NCBI RefSeq assembly: GCF_043951865.1 | Contig: NZ_JBINJF010000019.1 | Coordinates: 1 to 64,000 of the forward strand | Origin: JAMQKA01 sp043951865 | GTDB taxonomy: Bacteria > Bacteroidota > Rhodothermia > Balneolales > Balneolaceae | DNA length: 64,000 bases | Direction of reading: 5' to 3' | Shown here: positions 52,896 to 63,800 of the stretch, piece by piece | Position numbering within the stretch: the first letter of the stretch is position 1 | Layout: each line of letters begins with the position of its first letter | Notes under the pieces: model-generated | The model's database searches: none | The model's input: the letters and a program-made list of their open reading frames with translations, nothing else | Told to the model about the DNA's origin: nothing | Made by a program: the position numbers and the translations under genes

Positions 52896-55697
52896 CTACA
52901 ATGCCCCAAGTCCGGCAGCCTGGCTGGTTCTTTTGGATTTAAGCCAGATCCAACTCTGGCCGGCGATCAACGGGATGAGGCTAAATCCGAGTACGATTCC
53001 CCATCCAACAATTCCCGGAGGCTGGACCTGGAGGACGGCTGCAATCGGTGGAATGTATACCGCCAACAGCAGGAGTAACACGCACAGGAGCAGCGCTCCC
53101 CACACCCACCCGTTTCGGATTATGGTGTTATCAAGGATGCCCGAGGAGCTGCTGCGCATGTTGAAAACATGCCACAGCTGTGTCAGCGCCAGCGTCAGGA
53201 ATGAAAGCGTGACAGCAGCACGATTATCCAGTTCCAGTACCCAGAGGGCAATATACAAGACGCTCAACACCGATCCCGTAATAATCAACCCGTAAACGAA
53301 GATGCCTTTCCAGTGCGTGTCGTCCAGTATCGGCTCCTCGGGCGGTCGGGGCGGCCGCTCCATGACACCGTCTTCGGCCTCTCCCACGCCGAGAGCCAGG
53401 GCCGGAAACACATCGGTAACGAGATTCAGGAACAAGATCTGGAGCGGAAGAATCGGCAGGGGAGTCCCCAGCAGCGAAGCGATTCCCACAACGAGCACCT
53501 CGCTGACATTGCATGACATCAGGTAGTAGATAAAGCGACGAATATTTCCAAAGATAATACGCCCCTGCTCAATAGCGGCCACAATCGAAGAGAAGGAGTC
53601 GTCGGTGAGCACCATGTCAGCCGCCTCGCGGGCCACCTGGGTACCCCGCTGTCCCATGGCAATGCCGATATCCGCTTTTTTCAACGCCGGGGCGTCGTTG
53701 ACGCCGTCTCCGGTCATCGCCACGATATGCCCCTCTTGCTGGTAGAGCTCGATCAGGTTTAGCTTCTGACCCGGACTTATCCGAGCGAATATAGATGTTT
53801 CCAATACCGCACGTTTCTCTTCCGGCACGGATTCCAGCTCCTCATTCGACGGCAGATCATTTCCGTGGATAACCTCTGGCAGCTCCTCCTCCCCACCAAG
53901 CAACCCGACGGCCCCGGCGATATACCGCGCCGTTTCGGACTGGTCTCCGGTGATCATGATGACACGTATGCCGGCTTTACGACAGCGCTCAATAGCCGGT
54001 GCAATATCTTTCCTGGGGGGATCCAGCAGGGCAACCAGTCCCGTGTAAATGAGATGTTCGTAGGGATCTGCTTCCGTCTCATCCGAGCCCTTATAGGCAA
54101 GCGCAAGCATCCGCAGTCCCTGTGCCGCCAGCTCCCGGTTTACCTTTTTCAACTCCTCTTTTTTTTCTGGTGTCAGGGGTTTCACGCTGCCCTGTTCCAG
54201 GATGCGATCGCACACCTCCATCACAGCTCCCGGTGCTCCTTTTACATGGACCCGGTACTGACTCTCCCCATCCTCAACCCGGTTCCAGGTCGCCATCATC
54301 TTGACCTCCGGATCAAATGCCTCTTCCCGCACTTCAGGATACCGTTCGGCCAGATCGGACACCTCAATTCCAGCTTTTCTCCCTGCGGTCAGCAACGCAA
54401 TTTCAAGAGGATCTCCCGTGCCACCTCCGGACCCGGCATCCCCACGGGGGGCACCCCGGTTGTCCAACGACGCATTGTTGCACAAGGCCCCGATCTCAAG
54501 CAACCTCGTCAGGCCCGGTTCCGGTTCCAACACCGGTTTTTCGCCGGTACCCCCGGCTGTTCCCAATCCGTTCTGTTCGGTTACTGCCAGGTCATTCCCT
54601 TCTCCGTCCGCATCCAGCTCTATGGGACCTCCGGGCAGCACCGCCATCGTTACAGTCATCCTGTTTTCAGTCAGCGTACCAGTCTTGTCGGTGCAGATGA
54701 TGCCGGTGGCCCCGAGTGTTTCCACGGATGAGAGCCGGTTAACAAGGGCATTCCGCGAGGCCATAATGCGGAGTCCCTTGGCCAGGGCGATGGTGGCTAC
54801 CACCGGCAGGCCCTCCGGTATGGCGGCAACCGCCAGGGCGATACCGGTTTCTATCATCAGAAAAAGCTCTTTACCGGCAACAATACCGGAGATCACCACA
54901 AACAGGGCGATAATAAGCGTCACAATAATGAGACGGTGCCCCAGCTTGTCGAGTCGCTCCTCGAGCGGTGTCTGCTGCTCCTCCGCTTCCTCAACCAGCG
55001 ACGATATGGTTCCCAGTTCGGTCTTGGTGCCGGTCGCCACGACTACACCCTCCCCGGAACCGCGCGTGACAGCGGTCCCCTTGTAAAGCATATTCCGGCG
55101 TTCTGCAAGAACCGTATCCTCGTCAACGGGATCTTTCTCTTTTGCCACCGGAAGGCTCTCCCCGGTCAATGCGGACTCATCCGCCTGCAGTCTTGAGGCC
55201 TCGGTAATACGGAGGTCGGCCGTAATAATATCCCCTGCCTCAACAAGCACAATATCTCCCGGTACCAGGTCGGTGGCATCGATCTCCTCCACCCGGCCCT
55301 CGCGCCGTACCCGTGTTCGCATTTTGCCCAGCTTAAAAAGGGCTTCCATGGAGCGTATCGCACGAAGCTCGGTAAAAAATCCGATCAGCGTATTGATGAT
55401 AATGACCACAAGTATCGCCCATCCCTCAATCCATTCTCCAAACCAGAATGCTACCGCCGCGGCTGCCGCCAGGAGCCCGATGATGAGACTTTGAAACTGT
55501 TCTGCCAGGATGAGCCAAAGCGATCTCTTCTTGTGCTCCCTGAGCATGTTGGGACCGTATTGCTGCCTTCGCTGATGCACCTCCTTCGCGGAAAGCCCTT
55601 TTTCGGGATCGGTGTTACATTCACGAATCACTTCGTCCGCCGGTTTTGCCCACGTCGCTTGGATGTCGCCCGGGGAGGTGGAAGGGAAATCCTTCAT
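52896..55697 (-). CDS. P2-type cation-transporting ATPase (Ca2+ or Na+ type)
   Basis: A 933-residue P-type ATPase. All core motifs are present: actuator TGES (178-181), PEGLP in helix 4 (294-298), phosphorylation site D337 in CTDKTGT, KGAPGAV in the nucleotide domain and GDGVNDAPALKKADIGIAMG. An N-terminal cation-ATPase domain precedes helix 1, and the C-terminal six helices include the FLNLVTDVFPALALG of P2 pumps. The PEGLP helix points to calcium or manganese, or possibly sodium; not readable further. It contains an insertion with Gly-rich linkers (GDAGSGGGTGDP) in the nucleotide domain. I start at ATG 55697; a TTG at 55733 adds 12 residues. Single gene. Confidence 0.92.
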   Translation of the reverse strand: MKDFPSTSPGDIQATWAKPADEVIRECNTDPEKGLSAKEVHQRRQQYGPNMLREHKKRSLWLILAEQFQSLIIGLLAAAAAVAFWFGEWIEGWAILVVIIINTLIGFFTELRAIRSMEALFKLGKMRTRVRREGRVEEIDATDLVPGDIVLVEAGDIITADLRITEASRLQADESALTGESLPVAKEKDPVDEDTVLAERRNMLYKGTAVTRGSGEGVVVATGTKTELGTISSLVEEAEEQQTPLEERLDKLGHRLIIVTLIIALFVVISGIVAGKELFLMIETGIALAVAAIPEGLPVVATIALAKGLRIMASRNALVNRLSSVETLGATGIICTDKTGTLTENRMTVTMAVLPGGPIELDADGEGNDLAVTEQNGLGTAGGTGEKPVLEPEPGLTRLLEIGALCNNASLDNRGAPRGDAGSGGGTGDPLEIALLTAGRKAGIEVSDLAERYPEVREEAFDPEVKMMATWNRVEDGESQYRVHVKGAPGAVMEVCDRILEQGSVKPLTPEKKEELKKVNRELAAQGLRMLALAYKGSDETEADPYEHLIYTGLVALLDPPRKDIAPAIERCRKAGIRVIMITGDQSETARYIAGAVGLLGGEEELPEVIHGNDLPSNEELESVPEEKRAVLETSIFARISPGQKLNLIELYQQEGHIVAMTGDGVNDAPALKKADIGIAMGQRGTQVAREAADMVLTDDSFSSIVAAIEQGRIIFGNIRRFIYYLMSCNVSEVLVVGIASLLGTPLPILPLQILFLNLVTDVFPALALGVGEAEDGVMERPPRPPEEPILDDTHWKGIFVYGLIITGSVLSVLYIALWVLELDNRAAVTLSFLTLALTQLWHVFNMRSSSSGILDNTIIRNGWVWGALLLCVLLLLLAVYIPPIAAVLQVQPPGIVGWGIVLGFSLIPLIAGQSWIWLKSKRTSQAAGLGAL

Positions 55698-56094
55698 GGT
55701 CGGCCGCTGAGATATGACATTTTTGGGATGCAATGCGCTGGGATGATGAATGATTACAAGAGGTTAATACTAAATTCGCAACTCGACAAGCTGTACTCGC
55801 CAACTGAAAGTGAGACTCACTCTAACCAACAGTCAGCGAATACACAAATCTTGAGGCCTTTCCAAATCATTTACCCCTATTATGAGCTTGTCACAGAATC
55901 TGTAAATCACGATGTACCTTTTAATCGAAAGGGGCCTCCCCATGTTCAGTATGACTGCCCGGTGTTGCAAAGGTCTTAATAAATAATTGAAAAGGGAGCC
56001 CATCATCCGTCGGACGGCAAAACCTTTTACCCGACGAATCATTGAAGATTCTCAAATACTACCTGCACAGTGCATACAGGTAGTGTCACAGGCC
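55698..56094. other. Intergenic region, one short repeat motif
   Basis: A GTTGCAAAGGTCTTAA motif (55963-55978 region) is an isolated TIR-family end. The frames here are short. A CTACCTGCA..TGCATACAGGTAG inverted repeat at about 56059-56083 lies just beyond the 3' end of the CheB-like gene and may be its terminator stem. Confidence 0.5.
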
Positions 56095-57243
56095 CTAATT
56101 CAACGTACTGAACAGGTGCCGGTCGATATTTCGGGCAGGTATTGACTTTACCGGCATCGCCTTTTCCTCAACCGAATCGGAACTATTCAGGGTGCGGATG
56201 GCGCCCTCATCCCGCAAAACAAACTGCCGGAGCATCTGTTCAACCGGAATCACGGCATCACAATATCTCTTTTTTATGACGGCCAGCGGAAGATCCCCCA
56301 CGAGGGCAGAACGGTGATCCTGGACCAGCACATGTCCCCCGGCCTGCCTGACAGCCCCCGCTCCCGCAATACCATCAGTGCCGTAGCCGCTAAGGATAAC
56401 CCCCAAAGCCCCGGGTCCGTACAACCGGGCTGCGGACCGAAACAGCAGGTCGATGGAGGGACGGACCCCATTTTCACGTGGACCCCGATGCACTTTTAGC
56501 TGGGTCTCGTTGCCGGTGCGGAACACCTCGGTATGGTACCCGCCCGGAGCGATCCATATCGTTCCCGCTTTTAACGGAACCCCGTTTTGAGCTTCTCGAA
56601 TTTTGAGCGCAGACAGCTCGTCGAGCCGGTGTGCGAGCACTTTCGTATAGTATCTTGGAAAATGCTGTACCACGACGACGGGAACAGCGAAATTTTCAGG
56701 CAATGTTTCTATCAGCCTGAAAAGGGCGGGCGGTCCCCCGGTGCACCCTCCCACGACAATTAGATTCAGCGGCCAGACTGATTGAAGATCTCCCTGCCTT
56801 TGCTCCTCCGCCGGGGCCGGCAATGGCCGTTTTTTTCTGCCTTTCGCCTTTAGCGATGTTTTGACAATAGGAAGCAGCCGCTTGGCCAGATGGCGATCGG
56901 CAAAAAGCATGGAATTACAATCCGCCGGCTTGGTTATCACATCAATGGCCCCCAGTCTAAGCGCAGCTATGGCGAGCGCTGCACCCGGTTCCGAGCGCTC
57001 GCTCAAAATAACAACCGGCAGATCCGGAAAGCGTATCTTAATGGTGCTTAGCAGGGCGATCTCCTCTACCTCCGTCGGCTTGACACCCAACAGAAGCAGG
57101 TCCGGGGCTGCGTGGGAGATATCCTGAACGGCACTACCGGGGTCCCCACTGATAATCAATCGGTATTCGGACTGTTCGCGCAGTATCTTGGCGATAGCAC
57201 GACGGGCGATCAGGTCGCTATCGATCAGTAAAAGAGTCTTCAT
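56095..57243 (-). CDS. CheB-like protein: receiver plus methylesterase domain with altered key residues
   Basis: A 382-residue two-domain protein laid out like chemotaxis methylesterase CheB. The receiver keeps an acidic pair (D8, D10) and Lys105 (VITKP) but its phospho-acceptor is Gly53 (DLLLLGV), so it cannot be phosphorylated in the usual way. In the esterase domain the nucleophile motif G-S/A-S-T-G-G reads GGCTGG with Cys167, while His194 (VVQHFP) and Asp290 (LSGYGTDG) of the triad remain. A linker rich in Lys/Pro (132-150) joins the domains. AGAGGA about 8 bases before ATG 57243 supports the start. No chemoreceptor, CheA or CheR gene is near, so this is an orphan and may act on another protein. 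Confidence 0.87.
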   Translation of the reverse strand: MKTLLLIDSDLIARRAIAKILREQSEYRLIISGDPGSAVQDISHAAPDLLLLGVKPTEVEEIALLSTIKIRFPDLPVVILSERSEPGAALAIAALRLGAIDVITKPADCNSMLFADRHLAKRLLPIVKTSLKAKGRKKRPLPAPAEEQRQGDLQSVWPLNLIVVGGCTGGPPALFRLIETLPENFAVPVVVVQHFPRYYTKVLAHRLDELSALKIREAQNGVPLKAGTIWIAPGGYHTEVFRTGNETQLKVHRGPRENGVRPSIDLLFRSAARLYGPGALGVILSGYGTDGIAGAGAVRQAGGHVLVQDHRSALVGDLPLAVIKKRYCDAVIPVEQMLRQFVLRDEGAIRTLNSSDSVEEKAMPVKSIPARNIDRHLFSTLN

Positions 57244-57868
57244 TTTGGTATCCTCTTTGCTTTTAAGATTTTTGTTCTCCCCTGATCGATTTTCTTCAGA
57301 CAGCTCCTGCCACGTGGTTGGCGTACTCAATCCTTTTTTTAAATTGCCTGTGGTAATTCATGGCTGCAGGGAGGCGATTCATCAGACACCTGCAGCAGGG
57401 AGATTTAACTTCTCCCGAATATTTCGTTTAAATCTATGTAATCCGGAACACATCTTCTGTAGTATAAAAATTGTGCATGGATGTAAGTTTTTTCACTACA
57501 GCTGTTGGTGAGGAGTAGGGAATTATGAATGTAGATTGAAGAATACAGAATTTCGAAGGTGTGCCGAGATGAAGAACGCTGATTTTTCCCCCTTGTGGCA
57601 GTTATGATTGAAAAGCGAGTAGTGAGGTTCGAAGGGGGGTGCAGGGGGAATGAGTAATGAAACATAAGGAATTTCGAACGTATCGAAGGGGAAGGTCATA
57701 TTAACGAGCTACAGCAACATTCCGAGACCGGAAAAGTTTCAGCTTGACGAAGGAGGGGATAAAAATATAAATCAGTCTTTTCCGGTCTTCAATGGGGCGG
57801 GGATGGCAGTACGCTGCGCCCTTTCTTTTTTCACTTTATGCCCTGCCTCCATCGGCGGACCTGTCGGC
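57244..57868. other. Intergenic region with an inverted repeat
   Basis: Contains the IR repeat copy 2 at 57721-57810. The 86-codon minus-strand frame at 57405-57665 has no family features. The stretch 57440-57720 is AT-rich with ATTTCGAA..TTCGAAG words (57540-57690) repeated several times, of no clear meaning. Confidence 0.5.
57721..57810 (+). repeat. Degenerate dispersed repeat with perfect 11-bp stem, copy 2
   Basis: GACCGGAAAAG (57726-57736) pairs perfectly with CTTTTCCGGTC (57777-57787). The sequence resembles 230-312 in order and blocks. It lies about 60 bases beyond the 3' end of the glucan synthase gene and could act as its terminator stem. Confidence 0.6.
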
Positions 57869-60800
57869 TCAGGAATCCCGATCACCCGGAATAATTTTAA
57901 GCTTCACTTCGTGGTTCTTTCCATCCTTCCGCATTCGGAAGGAGAAAGAGTCTGACGGCGGCTCCCCCGGAGCGCCGTCCACGCTGCCGACAACGTTACC
58001 CTTTTCGAGGCCTTTTTTATTCAGGACATGAACCCGGTAACATGTTTCTCCATCCAGCTCTCTAATTCGAACCGAATACTCCCTCCACCCGGATGAAATT
58101 CGGGGAACGATCCTCACCCTGTTGCCATCACGGATATCGATTCCAAGTATCGATTCCACCAGTACCCGGTACATCCATCCCGCCGACCCGGTATACCAGG
58201 TCCAACCGCCCATCCCCGTAAGTGGCGGCTCGCCGTAGATATCCGCTGCAACCGCAAACGGTTCCACTTTATAACGCCTGGCCAGCTCATTGGATGAGGC
58301 GTGCCGCACCGGCGTCAGCATCCGCAGCAGTTCCACCGCCCGCTCTCCCCGGCCCAGCTCCGCCATCGCCCTGATCAGCCAGAGCGCCCCGTGCGTATAT
58401 TGGCCGCCATTTTCCCTCACTCCGGGGATATAGCCCTTGATATATCCCGGATCCCGGCTCGTCTTGTCGAACGGCGGAGTCAGCAGCCGGATGATTCCCT
58501 CCTGTTGGGAGACCAGCAGCCGATCTGCCGCATCGATCGCCTGTTCAGCCTGCGTTCCGGGCGCTGCTCCAGATATCACCGACCACGCCTGAGCAATGGC
58601 ATCGATCCTGCACTCCTCATTTTCAGAGGAGCCCAATGGCGTTCCGTCATCATAAAAAGCGCGCCGGTACCACTCCCCGTCCCACCCGTTGGTGTTGAGG
58701 TTGGTCTTCAATTCTCGCCGGTAGGAACGGTACCGTTCCGTGCGATCGCGATCTTTCATCATCCTGGTGACGGGTATAAAATCACCCAAAATTTTATAGA
58801 GAAAAAATCCCAGCCACACGCTCTCTCCCCTGCCCTCTTCACCAACGCGGTTCATCCCGTCGTTCCAGTCACCGGTACCGATCAGGGGAAGCCCGTTTTT
58901 ACCGGCTGTCAGCGACCGATCGACTGCACGGCAGCAGTGCTCATACAGACTGCCGGTGCTTCCCGACGATTCCGGCACCAGGTAGGCTTCATCTTCACCC
59001 TCTTCGAGCCCCCGCGCTTTAAGAAACGGTACCTCCTCCTCAAGGATGGATCGATCACCGGTTCTTTGGAGATAGAGGGCTGTGATAAAGGGCAGCCACA
59101 GCAGGTCATCGGTGATACGGGACCGAATACCGCGGTCGGTGGGCGGGTGCCACCAGTGCAGCACATCCCCCTCGACAAACTGGTGGGCGGCATGCAGCAA
59201 AATCTGGTTGCGCGTCAACTCCGGATCCAGGTAGAGGGCCGCGCCGGAATCCTGCAGCTGATCCCGGAATCCAAAGGCGCCGCCCGACTGATAGAAGCCG
59301 GAGCGCGCCCATATCCGGCAGGCGATATTCTGGTACTGCAGCCAGCCGTTGGCCAGCAGATTCAGCTCCGGCACCGGCGTTTGAACCTGGATTCGGTCCA
59401 GCTTCTGCTGCCAGTATCCGCGGATCTCCTGCAAACTCGACTCCAGCACCGCTTTATCCCGGTATTTGTTAATCAGCGCTTTGGCCTGCTCTTCCGATTC
59501 CGCCTCTCCCACCAGGTAGCAGATCTCGACAGTGCTGCCGGACTCCAGAAAGAAGGTGGATTGCAGGGCTGCGCAGGGGTCTCCGGCCATCCCCTCACTC
59601 TCCCGCAGGCGCTCCCGGTTCGTTACGGCCAGCGGTTTGCACAAGTCGCCGTTGCGCCCGATAAACGCCTCCCGGTCCGCGGTATAGCTGTCATCGGCAC
59701 TCTGCCCGAGGTACTGGGCAGCAAACGCCACGCGCCCGGCAAACTCGTTGTTATAGTAATTTTGAGCAAACACCGCCTGCAGCTCCCGGTCAATTCTGGT
59801 GAGTACATGTTTTGCCGACTGCTCCCGCTGTACCCCGAGCACCCAGTCCTGGTAGCGGAACAGCGAAAGGTGCCGCCTTGCCAGGTCTGAATTGTGCAGC
59901 CGCACCTTCACGATTTTTACCGGATCGTCCAGGGCAACCCACTTTGTTACCTGCTGGGAAAGGTTCATCACCCGGCTGTCCGTCGCCGTATACCCGAACC
60001 CGTGGCGGACGGTGTACTGCCGGCTGCCCGGCACCGGTCCCGGGGTCGGGCTCCAGAATAGCCTGTGCTCCTCATCCCTGATATAGATCGCCTCCCCCGG
60101 CGGATCAGTGACTGCATCATTTGACCACGGGGTAAGGCGGTTTTCCCGGCTGTTTTGGCTCCAGGTATAGTCGGAGCCTCTCTCGGAGGTGATAAATCCA
60201 AATTCCGGGTTGGCGATGACGTTGATCCAGGGAGCCGGCGGGTACTGCAAGCGGCCAGTCTGCTCATCCGCGTTCAGTGTGATAACGTACGTTTTCCCAT
60301 CCTCTGCAAACCCTCCGAACCCGTTATAAAACTGCAGCTCCTGTTCCAGAGGCTGCCCGGCACGTTCCTCTCCCTGGAGGTCTACCGGCCGGTAGTACTC
60401 CGCCCCCGATTTTTCGGCAACCGTATCGCTGGCCGAAAAATCAAGGTTTGCCAATTTCCCGGTCAATACCGCCCCGGCTACGCTCTCCAGCAGTATCCGG
60501 TCCTGGTCCGGCAGGTCATCGCCGCGGAGCAGGAAGACGCCTCCCCGTTCATGCTGCCACTGGTTTGCCGCGGACGACTGAATGTGCTGCTGTATCGCCT
60601 GCTGCAGCTCATCCACGTAGGAGGGCGGGTGGTCGTTGATAATAACCAGGTCTACCTTGAACTGCTTGAGACGCCACAGGGAGTGTGCCTTCAGGAGCTG
60701 ATCGATATACTTGAGATAATCGGTATCCGCGATGCTGTAGACGAGGATCGGCAGATCGCCCGAAATGCCATAGGTCCAGAGCCCGGACTGGGTTTTGCGA

Positions 60801-63800
60801 TTTTTGCGGAGGACCTGCTCCGGCGCTCTCAGACTCGGCTCGCCGTAGAGGAGTCCCCCGGCCAGCTTTTGAAAATAGTGGGCCCGCTGCCCGTCCAGCC
60901 CGATATGTTCGAGTTCCACACGGCCGTAAATGGAGGCCAGCTCAAACACCCGATCGGTGGCATAGGGGTTGTCGTAACGGTCGGCCATCGATACCGCTTC
61001 TTCGTGACTATCCACTTTGCCGAGCCCGAAGGTGACGCTTTTTTTCTCCCCGGGACCCAGTTCAATAACGCGCCGCATGCTCACGATGGGATCGGGCACG
61101 TTCCCGGTGGACCCACTCAGGCGGGCACCAGGGTCCATCACCTCCGGTTCAGCAAGATTTCGTCCCCGTCCCACAAATTTACCGCGGTCAGTCTCATACT
61201 GCAGCGGCTCCGGCAGGTTGTTGAGATCGTCGCTGGCCAGGGTGTGTACAAGCCAGGTCTCATTCTCCTCCTTACTCCGGGGCCGGCGCCTGGCAATGAG
61301 GGCGTGATGTTCAGGTACGTGGTCGGTCTGGACAAAAAGGTTCGAAAAGGCGGGATGTGCTTCATCCGCCTGCCGGGTGTTGAGCACGACCTCTGCATAG
61401 CTCGTCAGCTCCAGCCGGCGGGACCGGTCCGAATAGTTGGTCAACGTAATTTTACGGAGCTCAATATCGTCATCCGGCGAAACGCAGACCTCCATAAACG
61501 ATTCGATCCACTCGTCAACGCGGGCCGTCTGGACCTTTCCCTCGTGGAACCAGCTGTCATACCGGTCGGCCTCGCGCCTTACGGGCTGGTGTCCCATCGA
61601 CCAGAAGTTGTTTGTTTCCAGGTCCTTAATATAAAAGAAAAAGCCGCAGGGATCCTGTACCCTGTCTGCTCTCCACCGGGTCAGGGCGGTATCCTGGTAC
61701 GTCGAATACCCCGTGCCGGCATGGGTGATAACCGTGCTGTGCCTGCCGTTGGAGAGGATATGCGTTCGGGGGGTGGTGTCGCCAAGCGCGTCCTGTCCGG
61801 CATGGTCCACCGCCGCCTCCAGCTTCTGTTCCTCTCCCGGCTCCAGTTCCACGTCGATCGGCCTGGGCTCCTTGATCGGCACTCCTTTGGGAATGCGCTC
61901 CTGCAGCAGCAGTTCACAGGACTGCACAAGCGGATCGCGGTGAAAAAGCTTCTGTATGGCGTTGCCGTCCAGGGCGTTGGTGATGGCCAGAATCCCCATG
62001 CCCTGGTGATGAGCCATATACATTTTGATCACCAGCTGCTCCTCTCCCTGCTCCAGGCGCGAGGGGGTGTAGTCAACCGCCTCATAGAACCCGTTCATCC
62101 CGTAGGCCCCCTTTTGGCGGAGTAGTTCAAGGTTATCCAGCGCCTCCCGCGGCCGCACCATCAGCGCCAGCATACTGGCGTAGGGAGCCACCACGTAGTC
62201 CTCTGCAAGTCCCCTGCGCAGGCCCAGTCCCGGGGCCCCGAATGCCCGGTATTGGTAATGCATCTCCAGGTTCAGCAGCCCGTAGGCACTTTCGGAGACG
62301 CCCCACGGGTAGCCACGGTCGCGGTTTTCGCCATACTCCCTCTGCCACCGCACCACATTATCATAGGTAAGGCTGAGAAGCGTGTCATCATACCGGCTCA
62401 TAAAAAGGAGGGGCATCAGGTATTCAAACATCGTGCCTCCCCAGGAGAGAAGAATCTCGTTTCGGTCGATACTGGTCAGGCGGCGGCTCAACCGGAACCA
62501 GTGCTCGGGCGGCACCTCCCCCTTGGCGATGGCAATATAGGAGGCCAGCCGCGCCTCGCTGGAAAGAAGGTCGTAGGTCCCCTTGTCGTTGGCAGCACGA
62601 TCTGCATTGTAACCGATACTGAACAACCCTCGTTTTTTGTTGTAGAGGATGCCAAAATCCATCTGCCGTACCATAGCCTCGCACCAACCGGCCAACTCAT
62701 TAGCCCTCTCAAGCCAGCGGTCAACAGGCTCCACGCCTGCCAGATCCCGTAAAAGGGGTCGTTCCCCGTCGTCAAACAGACCGGGGTTGCGCTCCCCTTC
62801 TTGCCACAGGGCCGCCCGTACTGCACGGACCTCCCGGAGCTGGCTTTCAATTTGGACCAGGGGCCGGCCAAACCAGTCACGGATCTCATCAAACTCGATA
62901 TCCTTTACCCTGTCAGAAAGGCTGTCGAGGTTCATCCCATGCAGCTTTTGTGCGGGCCTGAGGAGCTCCACCAGCTTCTTTTCCCAGGCCTCCGGGGTGC
63001 TGGGAACCGGTCTCTCCAGCGCTTGTTCAACCGTGCCGAGCAATCTCGTTATTTTCTGGTATGTATCGCTTTCCGCCTTGTTATGGCTGCAGCACTCCTC
63101 CGTGAGATCGGAGAGCGTGTCGATCGTGTCTTTCAGCCCCTGCCAGAACGTCTCATTCGGCCATCGCCTGTCGGGCAGATCCAGGAGCGCCTGTTTCAGT
63201 ACCAGCAGCGAACCAGCCAGGTTCCCGGAATCCACCGTCGAGATATAGCGCGGGTTGAGCACCTCTCCCAGCCTGGTGCTGTACCAGTTGTAGAAATGAC
63301 CGTTATAGGTATCCAGCATCTTCATCGATCCCAGCGTATTGCCGACCCGGTCCAGGAAAGAAGAGACGTTCAGGTATCCAAACCCTAGGGCCGAAACCGT
63401 TGCGGCCAGGCCCAGGCCCATATTTGTGGGAGACGTCCGCCCCACTGCTCCTATGTAGGGATCCTCCTGCACGTTGTCAGGCGGCAGCCAGGAGTGTTCT
63501 GCGGTCATGTACCGCTCAAAAAAGTGCCAGGTCCGACGAAGATAGCCGCGCAACTGCTGCTCGTCAGCCGCACTCAGCTGCCGTTTTACCGGTTCAAAGT
63601 CGTGACTTATATACCATCCCAGCATAGGCGCCAGCAGCCACCCAACTCCAAAAGGGGCCGCCAGCAGCAGTATAGTCGGCTTAAAAAACCAGGCGGCGGC
63701 GATCACCAGCAGGGCCCACACCAGATTTGGCATCATGGTCAGGTAGTAGCCCCGCAGTCCGCTGCCGGCCTGCTGTTCGGCATGCGAAGCGGAGGTCCAC

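Noticed and set aside
60155..62125. Long plus-strand frame (656 codons) inside the glucan synthase gene
   Set aside because: Antisense to a clear GH94-type protein. No domain, odd composition, no Shine-Dalgarno.
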